A DNA stretch of 64,000 nt from CAIWHR01 sp963726765 (lineage in GTDB: Bacteria > Pseudomonadota > Gammaproteobacteria > Burkholderiales > Casimicrobiaceae), in NCBI GenBank assembly GCA_963726765.1, contig CAVSDH010000012.1, positions 1 to 64,000 of the forward strand, read 5' to 3'. Both the position numbers and the translations under genes were made by a program. The notes beneath the pieces were generated by a model, which was given only the letters and a program-made list of their open reading frames with translations, was not told the DNA's origin and did not search any database. Below are positions 1-9,163 of the stretch, piece by piece. Position 1 is the first letter of the stretch, and each line of letters starts with the position of its first letter.

Positions 1-52
1 GCAGGATCCATCGCGCGCGGACATGACGTGTGCACGGCGCTGTAGGCGCGAA

Positions 53-78
53 GCCAGGCTGCGTATCCCCAGCCTGGC
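53..78. other. Inverted repeat, possible transcript hairpin
   Basis: GCCAGGCT (53-60) and AGCCTGGC (71-78) are perfect 8-base arms around a 10-base loop. There is no T run on either side, so a terminator role is not shown. It lies downstream of the minus-strand gene that ends at 186 and could be part of its 3' end. Nothing else is recognisable in positions 1-185. Confidence 0.3.
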
Positions 79-185
79 GCACGGGCTAGCGAACTGCCAA
101 ATGCATGGACACCAACGAGCGAAATTCGACCGCAGCAGCGGTCTGTTGCCGGGGCGCACCCCTGCGTCGAACGTTGGCGATACCG

Positions 186-1058
186 CTACGTAAGGCGTTT
201 CATCAGGAGAACCGCACCTGAGATCAGGCAGGAGAGCACGAGGAGTCCCCACCATCCCAACGCTGGCACCGCGGCAGCAGCTGCGGCGACGGGGGCGCTG
301 GCGAAGACGATCGCATCAAGGTCATCAATGGTCGGACCGAGATCGGTCACGACTCCCGTCGACGTGTTGATCGTCACGAGGCGCGTCGGCGGCACCGGAG
401 GGCCGTACGCGCCATAGAGGACCCCCGCGCTATTGAACGCGAGCGCCGCGATCGAACCGAAGCTGCCTGTGAGCGTGGCCACCGTGGTCGGCGCGCCGGT
501 GGCGCGATTGATGGTCCTCAATGCTCCGTTGGCGCCGCTTCCCGCGTAATAGAGGACGTCCGTGGCGCTCGCGGCGAGTCCCGATCCCGGAGTCGGGCCG
601 ACGATTCCGGACGGTCCCACCAGCGTGGCGGCACCCGTCGCCAGATTAATCGTGAACAAACTCTTTGCGCCGTTAACCAGCCAACCGTACAACCTGCCAT
701 CGGACGTGAACGTCAGGTCTGCCATCGTCTGGCTCGGGAAACCATAGGAACCCACCAGCGTACCTGCCCCGGTGAACCTGTTGATCGTGATGAGGCTTCC
801 CGGGGACGCTGCCGACTGGTTCGACGTGGAGCCGTACAGCACGCCGGTGACCGGGTGAATGGCGAGTCCCGTGACAGCGTATCCGATCGGGCCGATCGTC
901 GCGACGACCGAGCCGTCGGCGGGACTGATCCTGTACAGATTCGAGGTTGTCGTCGTGCCGGCCGTCGCTCCATACAGTACTTCCTGCGCCGCGGTCGGAC
1001 TCGCAAGCCACAGACCGAGGACAATGCCTGCCAATATACGCATCAGCGTTGTTGTCAC
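186..1058 (-). CDS. Secreted propeller-like protein with IPTL-like C-terminal anchor
   Basis: About 290 residues. I place the start at a GTG at 1058 because GGGAGAGG lies just upstream; an ATG five codons further in (1043) is the alternative. The N-terminus is a signal peptide (MRILAGIVLGLWLASPTAAQ). The body repeats the pattern 'LY-x-I-(N/S)-x-x-T/D-G' (LYRISPADG, LITINRFTG, LFTINLATG, LRTINRATG, LVTINTSTG), which suggests a beta-propeller of degenerate 40-50-residue blades. The last ~30 residues are VPALGWWGLLVLS, a hydrophobic stretch and a short basic tail. This resembles the IPTL-CTERM class of exosortase-type sorting signals, although VPALGWWG is not a perfect match. It is probably exported and held at the cell surface. 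The ligand or function is unknown. Confidence 0.7.
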   Translation of the reverse strand: MTTTLMRILAGIVLGLWLASPTAAQEVLYGATAGTTTTSNLYRISPADGSVVATIGPIGYAVTGLAIHPVTGVLYGSTSNQSAASPGSLITINRFTGAGTLVGSYGFPSQTMADLTFTSDGRLYGWLVNGAKSLFTINLATGAATLVGPSGIVGPTPGSGLAASATDVLYYAGSGANGALRTINRATGAPTTVATLTGSFGSIAALAFNSAGVLYGAYGPPVPPTRLVTINTSTGVVTDLGPTIDDLDAIVFASAPVAAAAAAVPALGWWGLLVLSCLISGAVLLMKRLT

Positions 1059-1844
1059 GGCGCCTCTCCCACCCTCGGCCGACATGGCCGAGTTCAGCAT
1101 GGGGCCCGGTATCAGCGAAGTCAAGAATCCTTGTCGGGACACTTGCGATTGATCAAATCCAGTCGCCGCCTGTCGGGTTCCTGGGCGGTGCTTTGGAGGT
1201 TGCCAGGATGCTGAATGTCGTGGAGAGAGTGGGCTCCGCGTTCGTGCTCATGACGCCCGAGCCACAAATCCGATGAGTCGGCCCCGGCTGGAGATTTGCC
1301 GGTTCTCCGAGTAACGCACTCGACTACTGTCGCGGTGCGCGCGGATGCGCTTATTAATGGCGCGCAAGTTCGTCAACCCGCGAGTCAGGCGATCCAATCC
1401 AACGGAGCGATCGCGATCGAGACAGGACCGGTGCAGGCGTAGCCCGGATCAGCTTCGAGAACATGGGTTGCGGGATCAGGGAGGCCGACCTGCATCGCAT
1501 CGTCGAACCTTCATTCGCAAAAAAGCCAGTTGGCCGAGGAATCGCGCTCGAACGTTCGAAGTGAGGGGCGCAAGGTTCCGTCGCCACCGTCTCGCGAACC
1601 TGCATTGGCCGGGTCCCGATGGAGCCGCACCGGAAAATGCGCTCGCGATGAATCCATGAAGAAGTTATGGGCATGCCGATGCGCGGAGGAGTGTTGCGGG
1701 TGTGCCCCGATGTGGCTCCGTCGCAACACGGCTCGTGTCAATTCGTACCATGGCACGGAAGGTGCTAGTGAGACCCGACTGTAATCGGTAACATAACTGT
1801 CGGCCGAAGTGGGGTAGACACCGCGGCGCCTTGGGGGGACTCAA
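1059..1844. other. Intergenic region, no supported gene
   Basis: This 786-base stretch separates the minus-strand gene ending its 5' side at 1058 from the plus-strand gene beginning near 1845, so it should hold two divergent promoters. Open frames on both strands here have no family-like composition or ribosome site and overlap one another, as expected by chance at this GC content. I did not find a convincing -35/-10 pair or riboswitch. Confidence 0.5.
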
Positions 1845-2687
1845 CTGAAAGTTTGTGCCGCATCAGGATCGCGGGGCGCCCGGCCTCGAGTTCGAATTCT
1901 CGGGCACCTGATCTTCGGGTGTGCTCTCGGCATCTCTTCCCTGACGGCGGCGCGTCCCGCGCACGCCGAACTCATCGTTCCCGCAGGCGCGGTGTTCGAT
2001 CTCGCGATTTTCGGCGGCGGAACGCTCGACCTCGCCTGCACCGACGTCATTGTGGCGGGAACGCTGCTGCTCTCGAACGGATCCATCTCAAATGCTCGGA
2101 ACGTGACCGTACAGGCGGGTGGCACGATTGATGGCGGATCGGGGGCAATCGAAATGGGCGGCGATTGGGCGAATTCCGGGCAGTTTATCGCCGGGACCAG
2201 CGCGGTAAATTTCCGCGACCTCTGCTCGCTTACGGCGGCGACGATCACCGGCAATACGACATTCTCGACAGCGAGCTTCGTCACCGCCACGGGCAAGAGC
2301 TACGTGTTCGCGGTCGGCGCGACGCAGACCGTCAACAATCTTCTGGAAATCGTCGGCAACGGCGCACCGCCGATCTGGTTCCAGAGCCAAACGCCCGGCC
2401 AGGTGGGGTTCATCAACCTGCTGCCCGCCGGCACGCAACTGATTCAGCACGTCCGCGTCAATGACGTCTGGGCGACGGGGCAATGGCTCGCACCGTTGCT
2501 GACCAACGCACCGGGCGGAGCGAACGCGAACCGCTGGTTCGGCGGATCGGCGTCCGTCGTTGCCCCAATTCCAACGCTCGCCGATGCGACCCTTTTCGCA
2601 CTCGCGGCCTTGATTGCGGCGACCGGCATTTTGTTCCTGCGTCGACGCCGATCGAACATTCCGGACGTCGACCGTCCGCGCCAATGA
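1845..2687 (+). CDS. Secreted protein with IPTL-CTERM sorting signal
   Basis: About 280 residues if it starts at CTG 1845. The frame is open from 1818 (after a TAG at 1815), and the first ordinary start codon is GTG at 1992. That start would cut off an obvious signal peptide, whose end reads GISSLTAARPAHA just before ELIVPAGAVFD. CTG 1845 is preceded by GGGGGGA (1833-1839), a plausible ribosome site, so I prefer it; CTG 1908 is another option. The mature part is rich in Gly, Thr and Asn with short beta-like repeats (GGTLDLACTD, GGTIDGGSGAIEMGG), like autotransporter passenger or choice-of-anchor proteins. The C-terminus is APIPTLADATLF, a hydrophobic helix and RRRR, a clear IPTL-CTERM signal. 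The collagen-like gene starts 22 bases downstream, so the two are probably co-transcribed. Confidence 0.7.
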   Translation: MKVCAASGSRGARPRVRILGHLIFGCALGISSLTAARPAHAELIVPAGAVFDLAIFGGGTLDLACTDVIVAGTLLLSNGSISNARNVTVQAGGTIDGGSGAIEMGGDWANSGQFIAGTSAVNFRDLCSLTAATITGNTTFSTASFVTATGKSYVFAVGATQTVNNLLEIVGNGAPPIWFQSQTPGQVGFINLLPAGTQLIQHVRVNDVWATGQWLAPLLTNAPGGANANRWFGGSASVVAPIPTLADATLFALAALIAATGILFLRRRRSNIPDVDRPRQ

Positions 2688-2709
2688 ACTGTGTAGCGAG
2701 GATGCATCC

Positions 2710-5456
2710 ATGAAAACAAATCGATTGAAGCGACGGCCGTTGGCAATCGCCCTGGCGGCGACACTCGCGTTGGGAGGTGCCAGGGTTCAGGCGGCGGATG
2801 TAACGATAAAGACGCCGCCGGGCGGCGGATTTGTCCTGAGCGATTCGACCGGTGCACTGCTGGGTCTCGTCTTCAACCACGTCAACGGCGAAATCAGTAT
2901 CCCGTACCTGGTGGTCGGGGCGCAGCAACCCAACGTCGTGTGTTTCCAGACCGCCACGGGTTTGCTCGGGCAGTGCGCACCGGGTTCACTGACCGGGCCG
3001 CAAGGTGCCCAGGGTGCCCAAGGTGTGCAGGGTACCCAAGGTTCGCCGGGTCCTCAGGGTTCGCAAGGGTCACAGGGCACGATCGGGGCGCAGGGTCCTC
3101 AAGGAACGATTGGCACGACAGGCGCGCAGGGCGCAGTCGGTGCCCAAGGTCCGCAAGGGGTCGTTGGGGCGCCGGGACCTCTCGGTCCCCAAGGGACGCA
3201 AGGCACGCAGGGAAACACCGGTGCCCAGGGAACGACAGGTGCGCAAGGAGTGCAGGGCGTCGCTGGTTTCACCATATTGAGCGGTGCAGGAGCGCCGGCA
3301 CCCGGCTTGGGTGTCGACGGCGATTTCTACATCGACACCACCAACGACACGATCTATGGCCCCAAGACGGCGGGCGCCTGGGGCGCACCGACATCCTTGG
3401 TGGGGCCGCAGGGTCCTACGGGAGCTCAAGGCACGTGCAAGGTCCTCAGGGCACGCAGGGCAATACCGGCGCGCAGGGCTCGATCGGCGCTCAGGGTTCG
3501 CCAGGCACACAGGGCAATATTGGCGCACAGGGCTCGATCGGCGCGCAGGGTTCCCAAGGCACACAGGGCAATACCGGGGGCCCATCGGCGCGCAGGGTCC
3601 CATCGGCCTGCAGGGCCCCCAGGGAACTCAGGGCAACAGCGGCGCGCAGGGAACGCAGGGTGTCGCGGGCTTCACGGTGCTGAGCGGCGCCGGCGCGCCG
3701 TCTTCCGGACTCGGAGTGGACGGCGACTTCTACATCGACACCACTAACGATGTCATCTATGGCCCCAAGACGGCAGGAGCCTGGGGCGCGCCCACGTCCC
3801 TGATCGGCCCACAGGGACCGCAGGGTACTCAAGGCACGCAGGGCTCGACGGGCGCGCAAGGTACGCAGGGCACGCAAGGCAATACCGGCGCGCAGGGCTC
3901 GATCGGCGCTCAGGGTTCCCAAGGCACACAGGGCAACACCGGTGCGCAGGGTCCCATCGGACTGCAGGGCCCCCAGGGAACTCAGGGCAACAGCGGCGCA
4001 CAGGGAACGCAGGGTGTCGCGGGCTTCACGGTGCTGAGCGGCACCGGCGCGCCGTCGTCCGGACTCGGAGTGGACGGCGACTTCTACATCGACACCACTA
4101 ACGATGTCATCTATGGCCCCAAGACGGCAGGAGCCTGGGGCGCGCCGACATCCCTGATCGGTGCACAGGGACCGCAGGGTACTCAAGGCACGCAGGGCAC
4201 CCAAGGCAACACGGGGGCACAGGGTTCGACGGGCACGCAGGGCACGCAAGGTACGCAGGGCACGCAAGGCAATACCGGCGCGCAGGGCTCGACCGGCGCG
4301 CAGGGTTCCCAAGGCACACAGGGCAATACCGGCGCGCAAGGCTCGATTGGCGCTCAGGGTCCCCAAGGCACACAGGGCAATACCGGCGCGCAAGGCTCGA
4401 TTGGCGCTCAGGGTCCCCAAGGCACACAGGGCAATACCGGCGCGCAGGGCTCGACGGGGGCGCAAGGTACGCAGGGCACGCAAGGCAATACCGGCGCGCA
4501 GGGCTCGACCGGCGCGCAGGGTTCTCAAGGCACACAGGGCAATACCGGCGCGCAGGGCTCGACGGGGGCGCAAGGTACGCAGGGCACGCAAGGCAATACC
4601 GGCGCGCAGGGTTCCCAAGGCACACAGGGCAATACCGGCGCGCAGGGCTCGATTGGCGCTCTGGGTCCCCAAGGCACGCAGGGCAATACCGGCGCACAGG
4701 GCACGCAAGGCAATACCGGCGCGCAAGGCTCGACCGGCGCTCAGGGTCCCCAAGGCACGCAGGGCAACACCGGCGCGCAAGGCTCGCAAGGTACGCAGGG
4801 ACGCAAGGCAATCCGGCGCGCAGGGCACGCAAGGCAATACCGGCGCGCAGGGCACGCAAGGCAATACCGGTGCGCAAGGCTCGACCGGCGCTCAGGGTCC
4901 CCAAGGCACTCAGGGCAATACCGGAGCACAGGGCACGCAAGGCAATACCGGTGCGCAAGGCTCGACCGGCGCTCAGGGTCCCCAAGGCACGCAGGGCAAT
5001 ACCGGCGCGCAGGGCTCGCAAGGTACGCAGGGCACGCAAGGCAACACCGGCGTACAGGGCACTCAAGGGAACCAGGGCACGGCAGGGACCGCGGCCGCCT
5101 ATTACAAGAATTCGACGCCCAGCGTCACGCTCACGCCGGCCAACTCCCTGGTGACCGTGCTCAGTTCGGGCACGGCGATCCCGGCGGGCAGCTACATCGT
5201 GCACGCAACCATTTCCGCCCGACACAACACGAATCCGGGCAATTGGGGCTGCAACGTCACGATTGGCGGTGTCGCCGTGGTGACCAACACGGCGGCTGCG
5301 GCACCGTTCCAGACGCTCACTCTGGTCGGAGGCATCGACGTAGGCGTCGCCGGGACGCCCCTCATTCGGTGCCAGTCCACGATCAACAACGCAGTGATCG
5401 TCAACGACGTTGCGTTCTCGATGATCCAGGTGACGACGCAGACCGAGCTTCCTTAA
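2710..5456 (+). CDS. Collagen-like surface protein, broken by four frameshifts as sequenced
   Basis: The start ATG 2710 gives a signal peptide ending ARVQA-AD. A ~75-residue globular head follows, then long Gly-X-Y tracts dominated by G-T-Q, G-N-T, G-A-Q, G-S-T and G-P-Q (about 2995-3260, 3413-3660, 3811-4014 and 4165-5090). The tracts are interrupted three times by a ~50-residue module centred on LGVDGDFYIDTTND-IYGPKTAG. A ~115-residue C-terminal domain (YYKNSTPSVTLTPANS onward) resembles the jelly-roll trimerisation domains that end many bacterial collagen-like proteins. The Gly-X-Y register continues through the whole gene only if the reading frame changes at about 3433-3437, 3576-3580, 4798-4801 and 4811. 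Each change equals one missing base, and the corrected gene would be 917 codons including stop. Errors in a repeated GC-rich tract or slipped-strand variation are both possible. Likely role: adhesion or a surface filament. Confidence 0.75.
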
Positions 5457-5882
5457 TTCGTCGCGTTCCGCCTCCGAATTCCGGCGGAGCGTGACGCCAC
5501 TCGCGGCTTCGCCTGTCGCGGGGCGGTCGGACCGAGGGAGAGGCCGAGGCGGGCCCGACGGATCCTCGCGTCGCGCGCCGAGGACTTCGCGTCGGGACGG
5601 CGAATTCCAGAGTCACCGGGAACGATTGTCGGAAGGTCGATCAGAATCCCATCGAGCCTATCGGCAGCCTTCGCACCAAGCGCGAATGGACGCTTCGAGC
5701 GCTCGCGACATCTCGTCGCACCCACGATGGGGCGCGACGATCGCCCTGGGAAACGGAACGATCACGATTGCGACGACCGGCACGATGTTGCAGGCGCTGC
5801 CCGGGCAGGCCAAAACAGTGGCGGTTCCCGGCGATTCAGATCTGCTGATCACCCGCAAGGGCGCAACGGTCGCTGCATGCCA
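5457..5882. other. Intergenic region between convergent genes
   Basis: This 426-base stretch lies between the stop of the collagen-like gene and the minus-strand glycosyltransferase stop. A plus-strand frame from ATG 5686 could encode 123 residues ending at 6057, with an oddly regular start (WGATIALGNGTITIATTGTM). It runs 175 bases antisense into the glycosyltransferase, has no clear ribosome site and becomes composition-like noise there. I see no good terminator; TCCGCC/GGCGGA arms near 5466-5487 form only a weak hairpin. Confidence 0.4.
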
Positions 5883-7181
5883 TCAGATCTCGCAGATGCC
5901 CGGCTGGCGCTGCCCCTTGAGCGCGACGAGATCGGCGTACACGTACAGGATGTCGTGCGTCTTATGCCACTCCGTCGGGAACGTCTGCCAGATGCGCGTC
6001 CCCTGGAAGCGGCAGCGGACTCCCGGGACATACTTCGCCTGCTCCGCGCGCGTGTAGTACCAGAACGAATTCGGGTTCCAGAACGACACGTGCGTCGGGT
6101 CCTGAAAGGCTCCGCGCCCGTCCGTCGACGGCGTCCGCGACACGAGCCATCCGCCGGGTGCGAGCACGCGATAGATCTCGTTCATGAGGCCGACGACGCA
6201 TTTCGGCGACTTGCCGTCGGCACCGTGATTGCATGTGGAATCGCGACACGTCGGAACGTGCTCGAGAAAGTCGTAGGCGCGAATGCAGGCGACCGAGCTG
6301 TCGGCGACGGGCAGCCCGTAACGAATGTCGCAAACGATGTCGGCATTGCGCAGATCCACGCTCTTGTAGCCCGCGGGACAGCCGGTGGCGCCGCCCAGAT
6401 CGAGCATCGGCAACCCGCTCCGCTTGGCCCACTCCGCAATGAGGTCGTAGACGTACCTGTTCGACACCTCCTGCTGCTTCTGCTGGATCTCCGCATTGCG
6501 CTGCACGTAGGTGTTCTGGCCGTCGGGCAGGAGCCGGTACAGGTATAGGCATTCGGGAATGTAGTGAAACTTGGCCCCGGTGAGATAGGTCCGGCAAACG
6601 AGGTCGTGATCGTCGGTGACGCCAAGCGTCGAATCGTGGCCTCCCGCCCGCTGGTAGGCGGCGCGGCTCCAGACTCGCACGTGGTTCGGCGCGAAGAAGA
6701 TGAGGTGCAGCGCGCTGGCATCGGCCGGGAAGGCACGCAACGCGGTGTAGGTGCGGCCGTTCGCCGCGAAGGGATACGACTGCCATCCATAGGCACTGTC
6801 GTAGACCTCGCAGGTGCCGTCGGCGCGAAAGTTCGCGAAGTCGGAGTAGAGGAACTCGGCGCCCGTGGCGTCGATCGCCGCGCTCACTTTCGCCAATGCG
6901 CCAGGTGTGAGCAGGTCGTCGTGATCGAGCTCGACCAGGTAGTCGCCCGCGCACTGCTCGCAGGCAAAACGCTTCAGCGCGCCGATCCCCAGGCGCGAGA
7001 CCCAATCCGGCGCGGGCACGATGCGCACCTTTGCGTGCGCACGGATCCGGTCGGGAATCGCGGCGCCGCCGTTCGGGACGAGCACCCACTCCCAGTCGGT
7101 ATTGGACTGCGCAAGCAGCGATTCGAAGGCGTCGTTGATGAAATCAGGACGATGCGTAGGCGTGAAGACGCTGAATCGCAT
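5883..7181 (-). CDS. Two-domain family 2 glycosyltransferase / methyltransferase-like protein
   Basis: 432 residues. The N-terminal half (1 to ~215) is a GT-A family 2 glycosyltransferase. It opens with FSVFTPTHRPDFINDAFESL, carries the metal-binding D-H-D in LVELDHDDLLTPG, and has a later acidic VTDDHDLVCR. The C-terminal half (about 250 to 432) looks like a class I SAM-dependent methyltransferase of the kind found in polysaccharide gene clusters: LDLGGATGCPAGYKSVDLR (loop I), FLEHVP, and VLAPGGWLVSRTPS with a late SFWYYT segment. The fusion suggests that one polypeptide adds a sugar and methylates a glycan, perhaps a capsule or O-antigen terminus. No other glycan genes are nearby, so the acceptor is unknown. 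The start ATG fits the family N-terminus. Confidence 0.75.
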   Translation of the reverse strand: MRFSVFTPTHRPDFINDAFESLLAQSNTDWEWVLVPNGGAAIPDRIRAHAKVRIVPAPDWVSRLGIGALKRFACEQCAGDYLVELDHDDLLTPGALAKVSAAIDATGAEFLYSDFANFRADGTCEVYDSAYGWQSYPFAANGRTYTALRAFPADASALHLIFFAPNHVRVWSRAAYQRAGGHDSTLGVTDDHDLVCRTYLTGAKFHYIPECLYLYRLLPDGQNTYVQRNAEIQQKQQEVSNRYVYDLIAEWAKRSGLPMLDLGGATGCPAGYKSVDLRNADIVCDIRYGLPVADSSVACIRAYDFLEHVPTCRDSTCNHGADGKSPKCVVGLMNEIYRVLAPGGWLVSRTPSTDGRGAFQDPTHVSFWNPNSFWYYTRAEQAKYVPGVRCRFQGTRIWQTFPTEWHKTHDILYVYADLVALKGQRQPGICEI

Positions 7182-7354
7182 GAGGGTCGGATGACGGTCA
7201 GATTTTTCGGGCGATGTCCGGCGGGTACCGCGGGGCCGGGTCAGCGGCGCATCCGTCGAACCCGGGCCGCCGCGCTACGATAATCTGGCAGCTCGGGTAA
7301 ATCGAGGACAGTGTGCACGTCCGGCCCGCGTCGCCGAGCCGGCGCGCCGTACGG

Positions 7355-7672
7355 TCAGGCGGACTGCTGCGCGAGCACCGGCTGCAGCTCTCCGGCCTCA
7401 TACATCTCGCGGAGGATGTCGCAGCCGCCGATGAATTCCCCGTTGACGTAGAGCTGCGGAATCGTCGGCCAGTTGGCGTACTCCTTGATGCCTTGCCGAA
7501 TCTCCGAATCCTCGAGCACGTTCACGGCGACGTAATCGGTGACACCGCTGCGCTTCAGGATCTCGACGACGGTGGCCGAAAAGCCGCACTGGGGGAATTG
7601 CGGTGTGCCCTTCAGGTAAAGCACGACGCGGTTCGACTTGACCTGTTCGCGGATCGTGTCCTGGACGCTCAT
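7355..7672 (-). CDS. grxD: Monothiol glutaredoxin, Grx4 type
   Basis: 105 residues, the normal length for single-domain monothiol glutaredoxins. The CGFS active site is at FPQCGFSA, after the family-typical KGTPQFPQ. The glutathione-binding WPTIPQLYVNGEFIGGCDI segment follows. Such proteins carry and transfer [2Fe-2S] clusters in the cytoplasm rather than reducing disulfides. The start ATG 7672 is preceded by GGAG at a normal distance. Longer upstream frames run into the 119-bp repeats and are not real extensions. It lies downstream of the ABC importer genes on the same strand but is separated from them by the repeats, so it probably has its own promoter. Confidence 0.93.
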   Translation of the reverse strand: MSVQDTIREQVKSNRVVLYLKGTPQFPQCGFSATVVEILKRSGVTDYVAVNVLEDSEIRQGIKEYANWPTIPQLYVNGEFIGGCDILREMYEAGELQPVLAQQSA

Positions 7673-7843
7673 TGCATGCTCCGATGGAAGACGCCAAGGC
7701 GAGGAGTTTACCTCATGAGGCGGCTCGCCGTTCGCGCGTTCCCCCTGCTCCCCGGCTCGCGCCTCGGCCTCCGCGTCGGGAGAGCCATGCGCCGGACGAG
7801 TTGTCGGCCTCCAGCGGCGACTCGCGATTGCTCCAAACCCCTG

Positions 7844-8200
7844 CTTGCCCATCGCCCCGCGGCCTCCGATCCTTTGCCGAGAATCGCCATGACGAGCCGT
7901 CGGCCGCCTGCGACGATCGCATTTGCTCGCTCCCCCTCGGCGCTTCGCGCCAGGGGCCCCGGCTTGCCCATCGCCCCGCGGCCTCCGATCCGTTGCCGAG
8001 AATCGCCATGTCGAGCCGTCGGCCGCCTGCGACGATCGCATTTGCTCGCTCCCCCTCGGCGCTTCGCGCCAGGGGCCCCGGCTTGCCCATCGCCCCGCGG
8101 CCTCCGATCCGTTGCCGAGAATCGCCATGTCGAGCCGTCGGCCGCCTGCGACGATCGCATTTGCTCGCTCCCCCTCGGCGCTTCGCGCCAGGGGCCCCGG
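7844..8200. repeat. Three tandem copies of a 119-bp intergenic repeat
   Basis: Copies run 7844-7962, 7963-8081 and 8082-8200. Copies two and three appear identical, and copy one differs at a few bases (for example GATCCT for GATCCG). A more degenerate partial copy is recognisable around 7800-7843 (GTCGGCC...CGGCGACTCGCGATTGCTC). Each unit contains the hairpin CCCCTGGCGC-GAA-GCGCCGAGGGG on the minus strand, that is, in the transcript of the upstream ABC genes. Since 119 is not a multiple of three, the repeats cannot encode a repeated peptide in one frame. They begin just downstream of the permease stop at 8217, where they could act as a block of 3'-end stem-loops. Confidence 0.9.
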
Positions 8201-8216
8201 CGAGCTGCGATCGCCG

Positions 8217-9060
8217 CTACTCCTTCACCGCCCCGGTGAGGCCGGAGACGTAGTATTCGACGAAGAACGAGTACAGCACCGCGACCGGCAGCGAACCGAG
8301 CAAGCGCGCCGGCCATCAGCGAGCCCCAGTGGTAGACGTCGCCCTCGACCAGCTCGGTGACCACGGCCACCGGCACCGTCTTGACCTCCGACGACGAGAT
8401 GAACGTCAGCGCGTAGATGAACTCGTTCCACGACAGCGTGAACGCAAAGATGCCGGCGGAGATGAGCCCGGGCACCGCGAGCGGCAGGATGATCTTCACG
8501 AGGATCTGCAGCCTGGTCGCACCGTCGATCAGCGCGCACTCCTCGAGCTCCAGCGGGATCGACTTGAAGTAGCCCATCAGGAGCCACGTGGCGAACGGAA
8601 TGAGGAACGTCGGGTAGGTGAGAATCAGCGCGAGCCGCGAGTCGAAGAGCTGCAGCTTGTAGACGATCGCCGCCAGCGGGATGAACAGGATCGACGGCGG
8701 CACGAGATAGGCCAGGAAAATGCTCAACCCGACGTAGCGCGATCCCTTGAAGCGCAGCCGCTCGATCGCGTAGGCGGCCAGCACCGCGGCGAACAGCGAC
8801 AGGCATGTCGCGACCACCGACACGACCATCGTGTTGACGAGCCAGTCCGGGTAGGCGGTGTCGAAGAGGAGCTTCTTCACGTGGGCGAGCGTCGGATTGT
8901 TCACCCAGAACGGGTTGCCCTCGCGCGACAGCAGCTCCTCGTTCGGCTTGAACGTGGTGACGATCATCCAGTAGAACGGGAACAGCAGGACGAACAGGAA
9001 GGCGCCGAGCGGCACGTAGACGGTGACGACGCGACGCGGAAGCGTGACGAGATAGTTCAT
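8217..9060 (-). CDS. Sugar-type ABC importer permease, MalG-like (frameshifted as sequenced)
   Basis: This is the inner-membrane permease that pairs with the gene at 9164-10237. It starts MNYLVTLPRRVVTVYVPLG, has about six membrane segments, and carries the EAA loop as LELEECALIDGATRLQILVKIILPLAVPGL, the motif that docks the ATPase. The frame changes near 8301-8304: one extra base converts the expected GALLGSLPVAVLYSFF into unrelated sequence. In the corrected frame the protein continues to VEYYVSGLTGAVKE and stops at TAG 8217-8219, giving 280 residues, a normal length. Without this correction the open frame runs on through the tandem repeats and gives a false 500-residue protein. Confidence 0.85.
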
Positions 9061-9163
9061 CCCTCGAGTCGGGAGTCGGGCGTGCGTTCGGGCGGCGGCT
9101 GCGCCGCTGTGCTGCCCGGGGGAGCAATTCGCGCTGGGGCGGCCCGGCGGCTCATTAGTCGAT

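Noticed and set aside
1345..1784. Short overlapping frames on both strands near 1.5 kb
   Set aside because: They are mutually antisense, rich in Arg and Ser, lack ribosome sites and resemble no protein family.
3811..5090. Possible CRISPR or satellite array in the collagen-like gene
   Set aside because: The repeats encode Gly-X-Y triplets with no unique spacers; they are coding repeats.
5686..6057. A 123-residue plus-strand gene convergent with the glycosyltransferase
   Set aside because: It lacks a ribosome site and overlaps the glycosyltransferase antisense by 175 bases; kept only as a remark in the gap entry.
7844..8200. CRISPR-like array
   Set aside because: Units are directly adjacent with no spacers, and 119 bp is far too long for a CRISPR repeat.
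9061..9163. A fourth copy of the GC-rich intercistronic repeat
   Set aside because: Only a short GGGCCGCCCCA-like match and CCCCCGGG are shared, in the opposite order or strand; too weak.
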